Source of the DNA: Hofstenia miamia
Lineage: Eukaryota > Xenacoelomorpha > Acoela
Assembly: GCA_004352715.1 (NCBI GenBank)
Contig: SCFE01000043.1
Location: 593,766-657,765, forward strand
Length of the DNA: 64,000 bases
Reading direction: 5' to 3'
Shown: positions 35,241 through 46,531 of the stretch, one piece after another
How positions within the stretch are numbered: the stretch's first letter is position 1
Layout: each line of letters begins with the position of its first letter
Position numbers and translations under genes: made by a program
The notes under the pieces: model-generated
Told to the model about the DNA's origin: nothing
What the model saw: only the letters and a program-made list of their open reading frames with translations
Databases searched by the model: none

Positions 35241-36240
35241 NNNNNNNNNNNNNNNNNNNNNNNNNNNNNNNNNNNNNNNNNNNNNNNNNNNNNNNNNNNN
35301 NNNNNNNNNNNNNNNNNNNNNNNNNNNNNNNNNNNNNNNNNNNNNNNNNNNNNNNNNNNNNNNNNNNNNNNNNNNNNNNNNNNNNNNNNNNNNNNNNNNN
35401 NNNNNNNNNNNNNNNNNNNNNNNNNNNNNNNNNNNNNNNNNNNNNNNNNNNNNNNNNNNNNNNNNNNNNNNNNNNNNNNNNNNNNNNNNNNNNNNNNNNN
35501 NNNNNNNNNNNNNNNNNNNNNNNNNNNNNNNNNNNNNNNNNNNNNNNNNNNNNNNNNNNNNNNNNNNNNNNNNNNNNNNNNNNNNNNNNNNNNNNNNNNN
35601 NNNNNNNNNNNNNNNNNNNNNNNNNNNNNNNNNNNNNNNNNNNNNNNNNNNNNNNNNNNNNNNNNNNNNNNNNNNNNNNNNNNNNNNNNNNNNNNNNNNN
35701 NNNNNNNNNNNNNNNNNNNNNNNNNNNNNNNNNNNNNNNNNNNNNNNNNNNNNNNNNNNNNNNNNNNNNNNNNNNNNNNNNNNNNNNNNNNNNNNNNNNN
35801 NNNNNNNNNNNNNNNNNNNNNNNNNNNNNNNNNNNNNNNNNNNNNNNNNNNNNNNNNNNNNNNNNNNNNNNNNNNNNNNNNNNNNNNNNNNNNNNNNNNN
35901 NNNNNNNNNNNNNNNNNNNNNNNNNNNNNNNNNNNNNNNNNNNNNNNNNNNNNNNNNNNNNNNNNNNNNNNNNNNNNNNNNNNNNNNNNNNNNNNNNNNN
36001 NNNNNNNNNNNNNNNNNNNNNNNNNNNNNNNNNNNNNNNNNNNNNNNNNNNNNNNNNNNNNNNNNNNNNNNNNNNNNNNNNNNNNNNNNNNNNNNNNNNN
36101 NNNNNNNNNNNNNNNNNNNNNNNNNNNNNNNNNNNNNNNNNNNNNNNNNNNNNNNNNNNNNNNNNNNNNNNNNNNNNNNNNNNNNNNNNNNNNNNNNNNN
36201 NNNNNNNNNNNNNNNNNNNNNNNNNNNNNNNNNNNNNNNN
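35241..36240. other. Assembly gap, exactly 1000 N
   Basis: Default-length scaffold gap inside the Polinton-like element. Confidence 0.95.
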
Positions 36241-37830
36241 GCATGTAGTTCTTAACACAATTCTAATGCAATCGATTTGATAATTTTGTCAATTAACGCG
36301 TTTTTCAATTATGTTTTACTCAAAAAATCATAATTGCTTAGTAGATTAATTGAAGTATCTCCTTTTGAAATTTAAATCTATTGGCTGTTCGGTTGTAATT
36401 AACAATCTGATCACAACGGTGCAATAGCCTAAAGAGATTGATTCAATTCAGAGGTAGCCGCTGCGTTAAAAAAATTTTTTCACGTGTGATATTTTAGAAA
36501 TCTGTTTTTGTTGAAAAAAATATTTTATTTCAAACCAATTTCTTTTTGAGTAAACTTAATTATTTAATTTAAAGCGAACAATGAAATGAGATTTTATTTT
36601 CCAAGTATTTTAATTATCCGATGTAATGTGCTAGAATGTGCTTTAATCTCCCATCCCATGTGTAAAAATATAAGAATGTGGGCTTTTGGTTTGTTATTTT
36701 CTACCATTATTTCGAAAGCAAAATTTACCACTTCAATAAGTAAGCACTTTATATCTGATATACTGCATTTCAAATGGAAGTAAATTTCAAAATAAATCAC
36801 TATTATTTTCCAGATAGTAATCAAAGATTTAACCTGGTTTAAGAAATTAAAGATTTTTTTATAACGATCTAGAAAGAATTTTATTAACCAGAAATAACTT
36901 GCGTCTTTTATCTATATTTAATAGTATAATTCACATGTATACATCTATATACATTAGAATTGAAAAATGGATAAATGTATTTCATGAAGTAAAAATATTT
37001 CCCAATACACTTAGCGCAATACTAAAATACATTTTAAATTTATTTAAATCAAGTATCACTAAGAACTTCGATTTGATAAAACTCTAGTCGATTCAATTAA
37101 CTCACCATGAAAGGGCAGGGGGTAGCTGCTCCCTCTTGCCCTCCGCTCGCGGTGCCTATGTGGGCAATCCACATATCTACAAGTCGCCATAGCTAGGTTT
37201 TTCTGTACAAAGCGTCATCTAAAATTTACTAAAAGTGTCATCTATAATAACAACAACAACAAAAAAAGGCTTAATTACCCTTTGTATATAGGGATTTTTA
37301 TCTATGTGTACAAAAAAGAAAAGAGAAATTAAGTTCGACAACAAGAATTATGACACTCCAAATAGAAGGTGCACGAGTTGTCGATGTTGAAGCGGGTTGA
37401 AGTCAATATACGCAGATGTTCTCTAACGTCGGTTTTGAACATCTCTAGTGACCCAGTGAAGCTGGGTAATATGACCGGTCAGTACTGAACTTTCTTGAAG
37501 GTTTAGCAGTAAAATAGCAAACAAATGGATCAGTATCGTAAAAACCATTCAGAAGTTTAAGAATATATTTATATACATACACATCGTCTAAAAGTTTTAT
37601 TGTAATGAAATTGTTGCAAACTCATCAAAGAGACATGCGAGACATTTAAGGTGGGCTTCAATCATTCGAACATTAACTATAATTCTTGATGTATATTCTT
37701 ATTGTGAAAATTCTTAAAACAAAAGAACGATGTAAATTTTCATAAAAATTCAATCAAATATTCTTAATATTTATACACAAAAACTTCTTTAACAAAGCGT
37801 ATATATTATAATATAAAATTTAGTTAGGTT
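36241..37830 (-). mobile_element. Isolated contig: inverted internal copy of the TTAA element
   Basis: This 1590-bp piece between two 1000-N gaps is the reverse complement, with scattered differences, of 48103-50047 inside the TTAA-flanked transposon. It includes the candidate THAP-like exon (37106-37190, minus strand) and the noncoding flanks. It lacks about 50 bp of the coding segment near 37480. It may be a true nested insertion or a contig misplaced by scaffolding. Confidence 0.8.
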
Positions 37831-38830
37831 NNNNNNNNNNNNNNNNNNNNNNNNNNNNNNNNNNNNNNNNNNNNNNNNNNNNNNNNNNNNNNNNNNNNNN
37901 NNNNNNNNNNNNNNNNNNNNNNNNNNNNNNNNNNNNNNNNNNNNNNNNNNNNNNNNNNNNNNNNNNNNNNNNNNNNNNNNNNNNNNNNNNNNNNNNNNNN
38001 NNNNNNNNNNNNNNNNNNNNNNNNNNNNNNNNNNNNNNNNNNNNNNNNNNNNNNNNNNNNNNNNNNNNNNNNNNNNNNNNNNNNNNNNNNNNNNNNNNNN
38101 NNNNNNNNNNNNNNNNNNNNNNNNNNNNNNNNNNNNNNNNNNNNNNNNNNNNNNNNNNNNNNNNNNNNNNNNNNNNNNNNNNNNNNNNNNNNNNNNNNNN
38201 NNNNNNNNNNNNNNNNNNNNNNNNNNNNNNNNNNNNNNNNNNNNNNNNNNNNNNNNNNNNNNNNNNNNNNNNNNNNNNNNNNNNNNNNNNNNNNNNNNNN
38301 NNNNNNNNNNNNNNNNNNNNNNNNNNNNNNNNNNNNNNNNNNNNNNNNNNNNNNNNNNNNNNNNNNNNNNNNNNNNNNNNNNNNNNNNNNNNNNNNNNNN
38401 NNNNNNNNNNNNNNNNNNNNNNNNNNNNNNNNNNNNNNNNNNNNNNNNNNNNNNNNNNNNNNNNNNNNNNNNNNNNNNNNNNNNNNNNNNNNNNNNNNNN
38501 NNNNNNNNNNNNNNNNNNNNNNNNNNNNNNNNNNNNNNNNNNNNNNNNNNNNNNNNNNNNNNNNNNNNNNNNNNNNNNNNNNNNNNNNNNNNNNNNNNNN
38601 NNNNNNNNNNNNNNNNNNNNNNNNNNNNNNNNNNNNNNNNNNNNNNNNNNNNNNNNNNNNNNNNNNNNNNNNNNNNNNNNNNNNNNNNNNNNNNNNNNNN
38701 NNNNNNNNNNNNNNNNNNNNNNNNNNNNNNNNNNNNNNNNNNNNNNNNNNNNNNNNNNNNNNNNNNNNNNNNNNNNNNNNNNNNNNNNNNNNNNNNNNNN
38801 NNNNNNNNNNNNNNNNNNNNNNNNNNNNNN
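37831..38830. other. Assembly gap, exactly 1000 N
   Basis: Default-length scaffold gap. Confidence 0.95.
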
Positions 38831-40009
38831 GTGCCTTTGGGAACATTTATTTTCCTTTTGGTGATTTTTTGTCCTTTCAAATTAATTTACGTGCCTTTGG
38901 GAACATTTAATTTTCCTTAAAAATTCTAGTTTTATATGATTTGAAAATGTTTTAATTGTTAAATTGATTTCATGTTTGGTAGATATCAATCTCTATGAAT
39001 AGATACATTTGACAGTCAAACAATGACCATATTTAAAATTTATGTTGACATTGTCTATGAAGCATGCAACTTTCTACACTAGTGAATATACACAGCTGGC
39101 ATAATGGAGTTTCACATTTATGAAACAAAGACAACTACTCTGAAAGATTTCAAACTTTTTGGTAAGCTATTTTTATAATTAAACCTCAGATATTGTTTTT
39201 GATTCTTAACGCTTTTGTGCAATATTATCTCTAGTTAGTTTTGCAGATATTTCTTTTAAAAACATAATTTTATTTTAATAAATTGCTGCGAATTATGGTC
39301 CGATGTTAAATTTATTATAGACTTTATAGAAACGTCGTTTGTTTGTTAATTTTGAATTGAATTTGTTTAAACATTTAATTGTCGTGTTTTATATTGTGAA
39401 TGTCATCTTGTTTGACTTGTATATTAACCATTAATTTAGATGCTACCATTTGAAATTCATAATGTGTAAATGCACATTGCGTTTGTTTCCTACAGAATTC
39501 CCCCAACAACAATGATGATAAACTAGCCCAATAGACAAATTTAATAGTACGATATGTATGATCATTATAAGCAAAGTGTAGAATAAATTACATTTTTGTC
39601 TTGTCTTAAACACATATGTGGGTTTTACCACGTACNTTTGACTTGTATATTAACCATTAATTTAGATGCTACCATTTGAAATTCATAATGTGTAAATGCA
39701 CATTGCGTTTGTTTCCTACAGAATTCCCCCAACAACAATGATGATAAACTAGCCCAATAGACAAATTTAATAGTACGATATGTATGATCATTATAAGCAA
39801 AGTGTAGAATAAATTACATTTTTGTCTTGTCTTAAACACGTATGTGGGTTTTACCACGTACGTTTATTAAATATTATTATTAATATATATTTTTACTTGG
39901 AAATATTTTTCGACCCCACTTTTTTAAACAAGTATGTAAAATAAATATATAAACTAAATTAATGTGGTATTTCCATAAAATAAGTATGTTAATAAAAAAA
40001 CAAGTATGT
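38831..40009. other. Inner right part of the Polinton-like element, no gene seen
   Basis: AT-rich, with the motif GTGCCTTTGGGAACATTTA repeated at 38831 and 38892. A 225-bp segment (39411-39635) is repeated at 39637-39861 across a single N with one base difference, so it is probably a contig-overlap artefact. The 62-codon frame in it shows no recognisable protein. Confidence 0.6.
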
Positions 40010-40471
40010 AAAATAAGTATGTAAACTAAATTAATGTGATATTTCCAATGTCATGTATAAAAAGGAAAACCCACGTAAAAGTCTATAAATGTGTAAAAAG
40101 TGACAAACCATATAAAGAGAAAAAAGTGTATAAAGTAGAAAACCCATGTAAAAGTATATAAATGTGTGAAAAGTAAAACTAAAAAAGTAAGTAAGTAAAT
40201 GTGGGAAAGTAAAACTAAAAAAGTAAGTAAGTAAATGTGGGAAAGTAAAACTAAAAAAGTAAAAAATGCAAACTAAATTAGGTCACATAAATACCACAAA
40301 AACTAGTAAAAGTACATCCATGACGTCAGTAAAACACCCCCCGGCAATATCCATGATGCTCAGGTCAAAGGCCACCCCTCTTGACCAATCACAAAAAAGT
40401 GAGACGGGCTGGACTCCCCCTCTCGACCAATCAGAAAAAAGTGGCACGAAATACGAGTCCCTTCTACTACT
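40010..40471 (-). repeat. Right TIR of the Polinton-like element
   Basis: Reverse complement of 34812-35240 with small indels. It ends CTTCTACTACT immediately before the CATAAT target duplication. Confidence 0.88.
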
Positions 40472-41274
40472 CATAATCATTATGGGTGCTCAGTTTTTTA
40501 GAGTTGGCACTCTGACTAGTTTTCTGATTCTTCCTCTGTTTGGGATCCTCTGCCAATTCTGATTCAGATTTGATTACATCTTTGTTGTTGTAATATGCTT
40601 CCTCCTCCCCAATCATGTTAATTTGTTTTCTACATTCATCATTTCTGTGTCTCTTTTGTCCACAACCATAGCACTTTATATCTCTTTCTCTCACCTTCTT
40701 CAACTTCCTGTCTTTGTTTTTTATGTTAATGAACTTCTCTCCCTTCATTTCCTTATACACTTTGGTGTTCCCTGTTTGTGGTTTGTAGCTATTCTGCCAT
40801 TCTGCTGGCTTCTCTTTGTTCCATACTGCTTTCTTGTAGATGCAGGCATTGTTCTCTATTGTTGCCTGTATGTCTATGGCTTTCCTGATCATCTTCTCTA
40901 GCTTGTTGTCTATGTCACACTTGATTTCAAATTGCATTCAGATGTTCTCTGGCATTGCTTTACAAATGTGGGAGAAAAGGTTGTACTTTGAGTATTTGTT
41001 TCCTCTTGAGCTAAGTGTCACTAGTCATTCTACTTGCTGGATGTAGTTTCAGATATCATCTGTCTTTTGCATCTTTGTTGAGTTTAGCATTATTTGATAT
41101 TGATTTTTAAAACTCTCGTCTTTTGCATCTTTGTTGAGTTTAGCATTATTTGATATTGATTTTTAAAACTCTCATTTTTGTAGTAATCTACAAAATCTCT
41201 GATTAGTAGTTTATAGTCTCATTTCATATCTGCATCTAAAAGCAAGTAATATTGGGACACTGCCCCTGTTATAT

Positions 41275-42326
41275 TGTAGAATCAGTGGCTGGTAGATAAA
41301 CTTAGCTAGAAACTTAAGTGACTCTGCAGAAGGTTTAATTAGCGTCCCAGTACAGCCACGATTCCAAGAAACAGGTTAACATAGAACTTATAACATAACT
41401 TATAGATGTAACATTGGTAATTCATCCAAGTAACCAAACTACTTTAGGTGCAACACCAGATGACCAATTCCTATGGCTTCCAGCCAAAGCAGAACATCCA
41501 GGAGTAAAGTGCTTAACCTGTTGACTGGTGCTACCCTATTTGTCTCACTTGCTTAATTTCTATCTCACTTCAAAAATACAAACTCATTTTCATTGTTATC
41601 TCTCAGCTCACTATTAAATAATCTGTAATTGCCAGATATTCNNNNNNNNNNNNNNNNNNNNNNNNNNNNNNNNNNNNNNNNNNNNNNNNNNNNNNNNNNN
41701 NNNNNNNNNNNNNNNNNNNNNNNNNNNNNNNNNNNNNNNNNNNNNNNNNNNNNNNNNNNNNNNNNNNNNNNNNNNNNNNNNNNNNNNNNNNNNNNNNNNN
41801 NNNNNNNNNNNNNNNNNNNNNNNNNNNNNNNNNNNNNNNNNNNNNNNNNNNNNNNNNNNNNNNNNNNNNNNNNNNNNNNNNNNNNNNNNNNNNNNNNNNN
41901 NNNNNNNNNNNNNNNNNNNNNNNNNNNNNNNNNNNNNNNNNNNNNNNNNNNNNNNNNNNNNNNNNNNNNNNNNNNNNNNNNNNNNNNNNNNNNNNNNNNN
42001 NNNNNNNNNNNNNNNNNNNNNNNNNNNNNNNNNNNNNNNNNNNNNNNNNNNNNNNNNNNNNNNNNNNNNNNNNNNNNNNNNNNNNNNNNNNNNNNNNNNN
42101 NNNNNNNNNNNNNNNNNNNNNNNNNNNNNNNNNNNNNNNNNNNNNNNNNNNNNNNNNNNNNNNNNNNNNNNNNNNNNNNNNNNNNNNNNNNNNNNNNNNN
42201 NNNNNNNNNNNNNNNNNNNNNNNNNNNNNNNNNNNNNNNNNNNNNNNNNNNNNNNNNNNNNNNNNNNNNNNNNNNNNNNNNNNNNNNNNNATATAAAAGG
42301 CAACTAAATCCCTGAGCAACTCTACA
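41275..42326. mobile_element. Solo LTR, family D, inserted in B1 gag
   Basis: Bounded by TGTAGAATCAGTGGCTGG and GAGCAACTCTACA and flanked by ATAT duplications (41271-41274 and 42327-42330). The uninterrupted site is present in B2 (about 23707). The interior is mostly a 649-N gap (41642-42290), so the length is approximate and a full element is not excluded. Confidence 0.78.
41642..42290. other. Assembly gap, 649 N
   Basis: Lies inside the LTR-D insertion. Confidence 0.95.
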
Positions 42327-43491
42327 ATATATAGTGGGAACCTTGTGGCTGCTGCCCTTTGGTTCACTTTCTTCTCTGTCATTGTAATCTCAAACATTTG
42401 CAGCCATTCCAGAAATGTTGGGTTATAGCTGTCCACCTTCCCATTGAAGTTTGGCAGAGTTGCCTTACATGGTATTGTGTCATTGTGACTATTTTCTGGC
42501 AGCATCAAATTTTTGTAGACTGGATTCTTTTGTCTATTTACTTGTTTGTTGTCCCCACTCTCATTATCTCATTAATGATCTTTCTTTTCTCTTCTTCCTC
42601 TTCGTCCTCCATCTCTCTGAAGTGTTTTTTAAAGTTCATGGGTGAAGCTTGAAAGCTCCTTTCTTCCCTCAGTTTGATTATCATTTCATGCATTGCCATT
42701 ACCTTCAGGTTTTCTTCCCTGTTCTCTTGTAGCCTTTTTAATTTCTCTCTCAGATCCTCTATTTCTTGTTTCTGATTTTTGTGACCTTCATCTCTGTCCA
42801 GCTCTGTTGATCTGAGTTTGTCTTTCAGCTGTTCTATCTCTTGGACTTGAATATTGTTGTCTAGGATTAGTTGCCTATTTGTATCCTCCAATTGTTGACA
42901 TATCTTCTCCCAATTCTGGTTTTGTTCTTGGAAAGCTTTATTTGACTGTGCCAACTGCTTCATTAGCACCTTAATGTCTCCTTGGAAATTTTCACTCTGG
43001 TTATCCAAGTGGTTATCCATTTCAATTTTTAGTTCACTTAATGTGTTCTTGTTTTCTTGTTCCAATGTCAAAATTCTTTCCATTAATTGTTGTATCTCAG
43101 ATCTCAATATTGTCTCTGTTTTGGTTTCCAATTCTATGGGGGATACATCTGTCTCTGAGTGTGCTCTCCTTGGGGTGGGGGTTGTTTTGTTTGTGCCTCT
43201 CTTGGTGCTACCTTTTTTTCCACGTGTATTTGTCATCTTTAAGTACAAATAGTAGTGGCTGGCAGATCAGTGTGACTTTTTGTCTTACACCTGCTTTACA
43301 TTAAGTATAGTTGTAGTTGTTGTCCCATAGCTGACTATCTGCTATATCTGCTTACCTGCATGTTTTCTGTTACTTCAGTTGCTCTAGTTACTTGTTGATT
43401 CTAAGTCCTGAGTTGGGATGTTGAACTGATTCTTCTTCTCTGCTTCTTCTTTAACTGTCTTCATCACCATGTAGCATCCACTACCAAGCAT

Positions 43492-44385
43492 TGATATAGA
43501 TTAAATTATTCTTTTAAATCATTGTTCTTTGTTCTAAGTGGGTAGAGATGTATGAATGTTAACTATTTACTCTGATTCTGTATCTGTTTTGGTTAATCTT
43601 CACTTAACTAAATTAACTCTGATCTCTGAAACACCTCACTTGTGTTTCTATTGCTGATTAAGTGGTTCCAAGCCTCAGCTCAACTATGTTCTTATGTGTT
43701 CCCTATCCTAACTCAGTGTAGTTCTCAATGCTAGTTGCAACTTAAAATCAATTTGTAATGTGTATTTGTGTCACTTTGCAACCTTGCAATGTCACTAGCT
43801 GCTTAATAATTATTACTTTAGACATTACAAAAAACTATTGGCTTTAAATAAGTTAATTAAAATAAGTTACATAATAACTTGCAGCTTCCTACCTTATATT
43901 TAAATAACATAATACATGCTCAGTCTACTTATTGGTCTATTATAGGTCACCTAAGTCTATAAGATAAAATATGTATAACCTATGGTAGGCTATCCAGCCC
44001 TTTTGCTGATATTGATTATTAGATATATGTAAACAAAAGAATCAGTAGCCAGCTAAACAGAGAAAGACTCCTATTTGTATACTTAACATAAATGCAGGTT
44101 CATGGTTTGGATAAAGGACCCTCAAGTTGCTCCCAATATGTACCTAAACCACTACTACTGCATTTACTGTTTAGCTTGACATTCTGTATAAATAAGCAAA
44201 CTGATATAAAATCTAAAGATAAGATTTTTGAAGAATTTACTTCAACAATTTCCAAAATGATCTCTCACATATTTATAGTTAATTTTCAAAAAGTACCTGT
44301 CATTCAAAATTCAAATTTGTATTGTCTGCCAAAAATGGCTAAAAAGAATGGAAGCAAATTCGCCCCCTCATTTGGTCAAATTCGC
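43492..44385 (-). repeat. Element B1 upstream LTR
   Basis: Aligns with 24925-25898 over nearly its whole length (for example CATAAATGCAGGTTCATGGT and GTCTGCCAAAAATGGCTAAA in both). On the minus strand it lies just upstream of B1 gag, as a 5' LTR should. Confidence 0.8.
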
Positions 44386-44469
44386 ATTATGCTTTGGATT
44401 ATACTACAATATTTTAATCAATTTGTAGATTTCAAGAGTAGTTATTTGATCAATTTATTATTTGTCTTC

Positions 44470-45257
44470 TTGATTTGAACTTATGTGTAATTGCTCATTT
44501 AAATTTTGTGAGGGAACTCCTATACAAGTTGTAAACATCAAGCAGGTAATAATTTATGACATTTGTACTAAATACCAAAGCAACTTGTTGCAAACACAGA
44601 ATATAATTTGTCTTACTCAAATCATGTTTGGTCTTTTTCAATTTATTTATATTCTAAACCTTGTTAGATTTCATCATGGATGTTAATTTGATAATTTCTG
44701 CTTAAGATCAGAGACAATTTGGGAGGAAACTGCACGGGGTCTGTGGTGACTAATAGTTCCTTAATAGTGACAGCCTGAATTGTGGTCACTGTAGGTTACA
44801 GTTAGGTGTAGGGAATAAGAACTTTTCATTTGAACTCTTTGTACATGCACATAATATTAACACACTGCAAATATACTATGCTGTTGGTGAACATGAATGC
44901 ACTGCAATTATGTGCATTTTGTTTATTATTTATTTACATGAGCTGAGATAATAGAATGCTGAGATAAATTGTTTATTGAGCTTGAAATTAATACTTGATA
45001 CACACAATTAGCACCTTGGCAAGAAAGGATGGCTTCATGGATATGGATTTGGTGTGATGCTGTGTGAATTGGTCACTGCTGGAAGTCTGTTCTCTATGGA
45101 ATTTCTGTTTTTCTTAAGTAAATCAGTGAACCACCAATGTTTCTTCTTTTGTTTGAATGTGGGTTGCTCTCTACAATGGTAAACTTTGCAACCTTTGATT
45201 TTAACTATTGAGTTTCCTGTAACACTAGAGTAGCCAGAGCTCCTCCATGATTCTACT
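44470..45257 (+). mobile_element. Truncated LTR related to element A
   Basis: Matches the LTRs at 3215-4136 and 7417-8313 from the segment GTGTAATTGCTC onward, including ACACAATTAGCACCTTGG and GTGTGAATTGGTCACTGCT, and ends CATGATTCTAC. Its 5' part is missing where it abuts the B1 LTR. Confidence 0.8.
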
Positions 45258-46321
45258 TTATATTTTAAATACTCTGCACTTGTTAGAGAACACTCAATAA
45301 AATTTAGTTAACTTTTGTTACTTGATGATAGCTATTTACTAAAATGCTTTTCTAAATTCATTGGGGACTTGCCAGGGCCCCTTGTTCAGGTAATACATTT
45401 ACAAGTATACTCCCTGATGCCCTGATAAGCTATAGGGATAAGGAACTTGCTCCTCATTTCATTACTTGTTTAATTCTTTTTGCTGCTGACTACCCAGATA
45501 ACAATTTTTGTTGTTTTTATGTTGTTTATAGTTGTTTCATATATTTGGTTGTTGCAACAACCACTAAAATCATAATAACAACTTTAGTAATAAATAGTCA
45601 GTGACCAGATTCTCAGAAATAAAACTCACTTTGTTATTCATATTACTAGATCCTTTTAATATAAAAAGGATTTGTGAATCCTTTTTTGAATTTTTTAATT
45701 TGTGAAAATTATAATATAACAAGTAAGTGAATTCTTAAAATAATTTATTCATGAATATTTGGACACCTTGAAATTGAATGTTAAATAAAAAAAGTTACAT
45801 TTGGGCAGAAGATATTTTTCATGACTTAAGAAAGTACTATTTCAAAATTATACTTAATTTTAGATTTTTAAATTTTTGTTAATTTTGGCAGATTTTTATG
45901 CTCATTGTTATCATTTATATACAAGACATTCATTTAAATGTTTAACAAATGTTTGTATTAAATATGTTTGATAGTATCTGAAAGATAGTGGTCTGTCCTT
46001 TTTGGGCTTGTGTTTGTTTAAGCAGCAATGTTTAAACAGCTTAGCAATATTCAATGTTATTTTGCATATAAAACTAATGCTAAACAATCATGTGACAACA
46101 TAAAACAATGTTGTTATTACCTCAAAATATTGCTTATTTATTCATAAAAAACAACCAAAAACCAACCTAATGTGACATTTTGAAGCAATGTTGTTTCAAC
46201 TAATGAAATGGTACCATTTCAACATTAAACAATTTTGTTTTTGATACATAAAACAACCACATAACAACCCAGAACAATGTTGTTTAGCCCTTAAATTATT
46301 ATCTGAGCAAATAGCATGAGC
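45258..46321. other. AT-rich spacer with palindromic motif cluster
   Basis: No gene seen. Between about 46080 and 46290 the palindrome AACAATGTTGTT and close variants recur at least four times, with AAAACAAC and ATAACAAC phrases between them. A sequence like a primer-binding site (TTGGGGACTTGCCAGGG, about 45360) follows an AATAAA-bearing stretch and may mark another LTR end. Confidence 0.45.
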
Positions 46322-46531
46322 TTAGACAGCACTGACTGAATGTTTAACTTGCATGTAGGGCACATGATCCACCCAAGAACTCATAGGCTCTCTCTCCTTT
46401 TCTATTAACTTAGGGCTCCCATCTGATGCAACTCTTTCTATGAGGTTCTCTTTAATCTGGTTGGCCGAGTGTGGCCACACCCTTACTTTACCTGATCTCC
46501 TATATATTGTACCACCTAGGTGTAGTTTCAC
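46322..46531 (-). pseudogene. Possible gypsy integrase C-terminal fragment
   Basis: A 69-codon minus-strand frame reading LGGTIYRRSGKVRVWPHSANQ, reminiscent of the tail after the integrase core in some gypsy polyproteins, where a basic segment followed by R-x-W/R-H-x-N-Q is common. It does not match family A or B, so it would be from another lineage. Recognition rests on a short pattern only. Confidence 0.35.

Larger units (their letters stand above)
34812..40471. mobile_element. TIR element with Maverick/Polinton-like ends, inserted in B1
   Basis: Long terminal inverted repeats begin AGTAGTAGAAGGGACT on the left and end with its complement on the right. They are at least 429 bp on the left (34812-35240) and 462 bp on the right (40010-40471). 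The insertion is flanked by a perfect 6-bp duplication CATAAT (34806-34811 and 40472-40477). B2 keeps the uninterrupted site GTCATAATCATTATGGG. A 6-bp target duplication, long TIRs and 5'-AG ends are features of Maverick/Polinton transposons. At about 5.7 kb with two default 1000-N gaps it is either non-autonomous or its coding interior is missing. No polymerase B, retroviral-like integrase, ATPase or capsid sequence is visible. Confidence 0.8.
40478..43236 (-). pseudogene. Element B1 gag with coiled coil and zinc knuckle
   Basis: Starts with MTNTR at 43236. A continuous coiled-coil segment (43236-42538) is rich in Glu/Lys/Gln with regular Leu/Ile, for example EIEQLKDKLRSTELDRD. The gag core begins LPNFNGKVDSYNPTFLEWLQ (about 42490-42330), is interrupted by a solo LTR (41275-42326), and resumes at 41274. 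The distal part contains an intact CX2CX4HX4C zinc knuckle (CYGCGQKRHRNDEC, about 40710-40665). The reading frame then runs to the CATAAT where the Polinton-like element interrupts it. A ~64-bp direct repeat around 41070-41175 adds another lesion. The coiled-coil half is unbroken for over 230 codons. Confidence 0.88.
18867..44385 (-). mobile_element. Tandem pair of gypsy-type elements, family B (B1 then B2), with nested insertions
   Basis: Both copies lie on the minus strand. B1 reads LTR (44385-43492), gag, pol, ORFX (ending about 26040). A single LTR (25898-24925) follows, then B2 gag and pol, truncated at the gap at 18866 just after the start of ORFX. B1 is interrupted by three younger insertions: 41275-42326, 34812-40471 and 29745-32142. 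Sharing one LTR between two bodies suggests unequal recombination between LTRs of adjacent or sister copies. Confidence 0.85.

Noticed and set aside
39443-39857. Two identical 62-codon minus-strand genes
   Set aside because: They arise from the 225-bp repeat at the single N at 39636 and show no recognisable feature.
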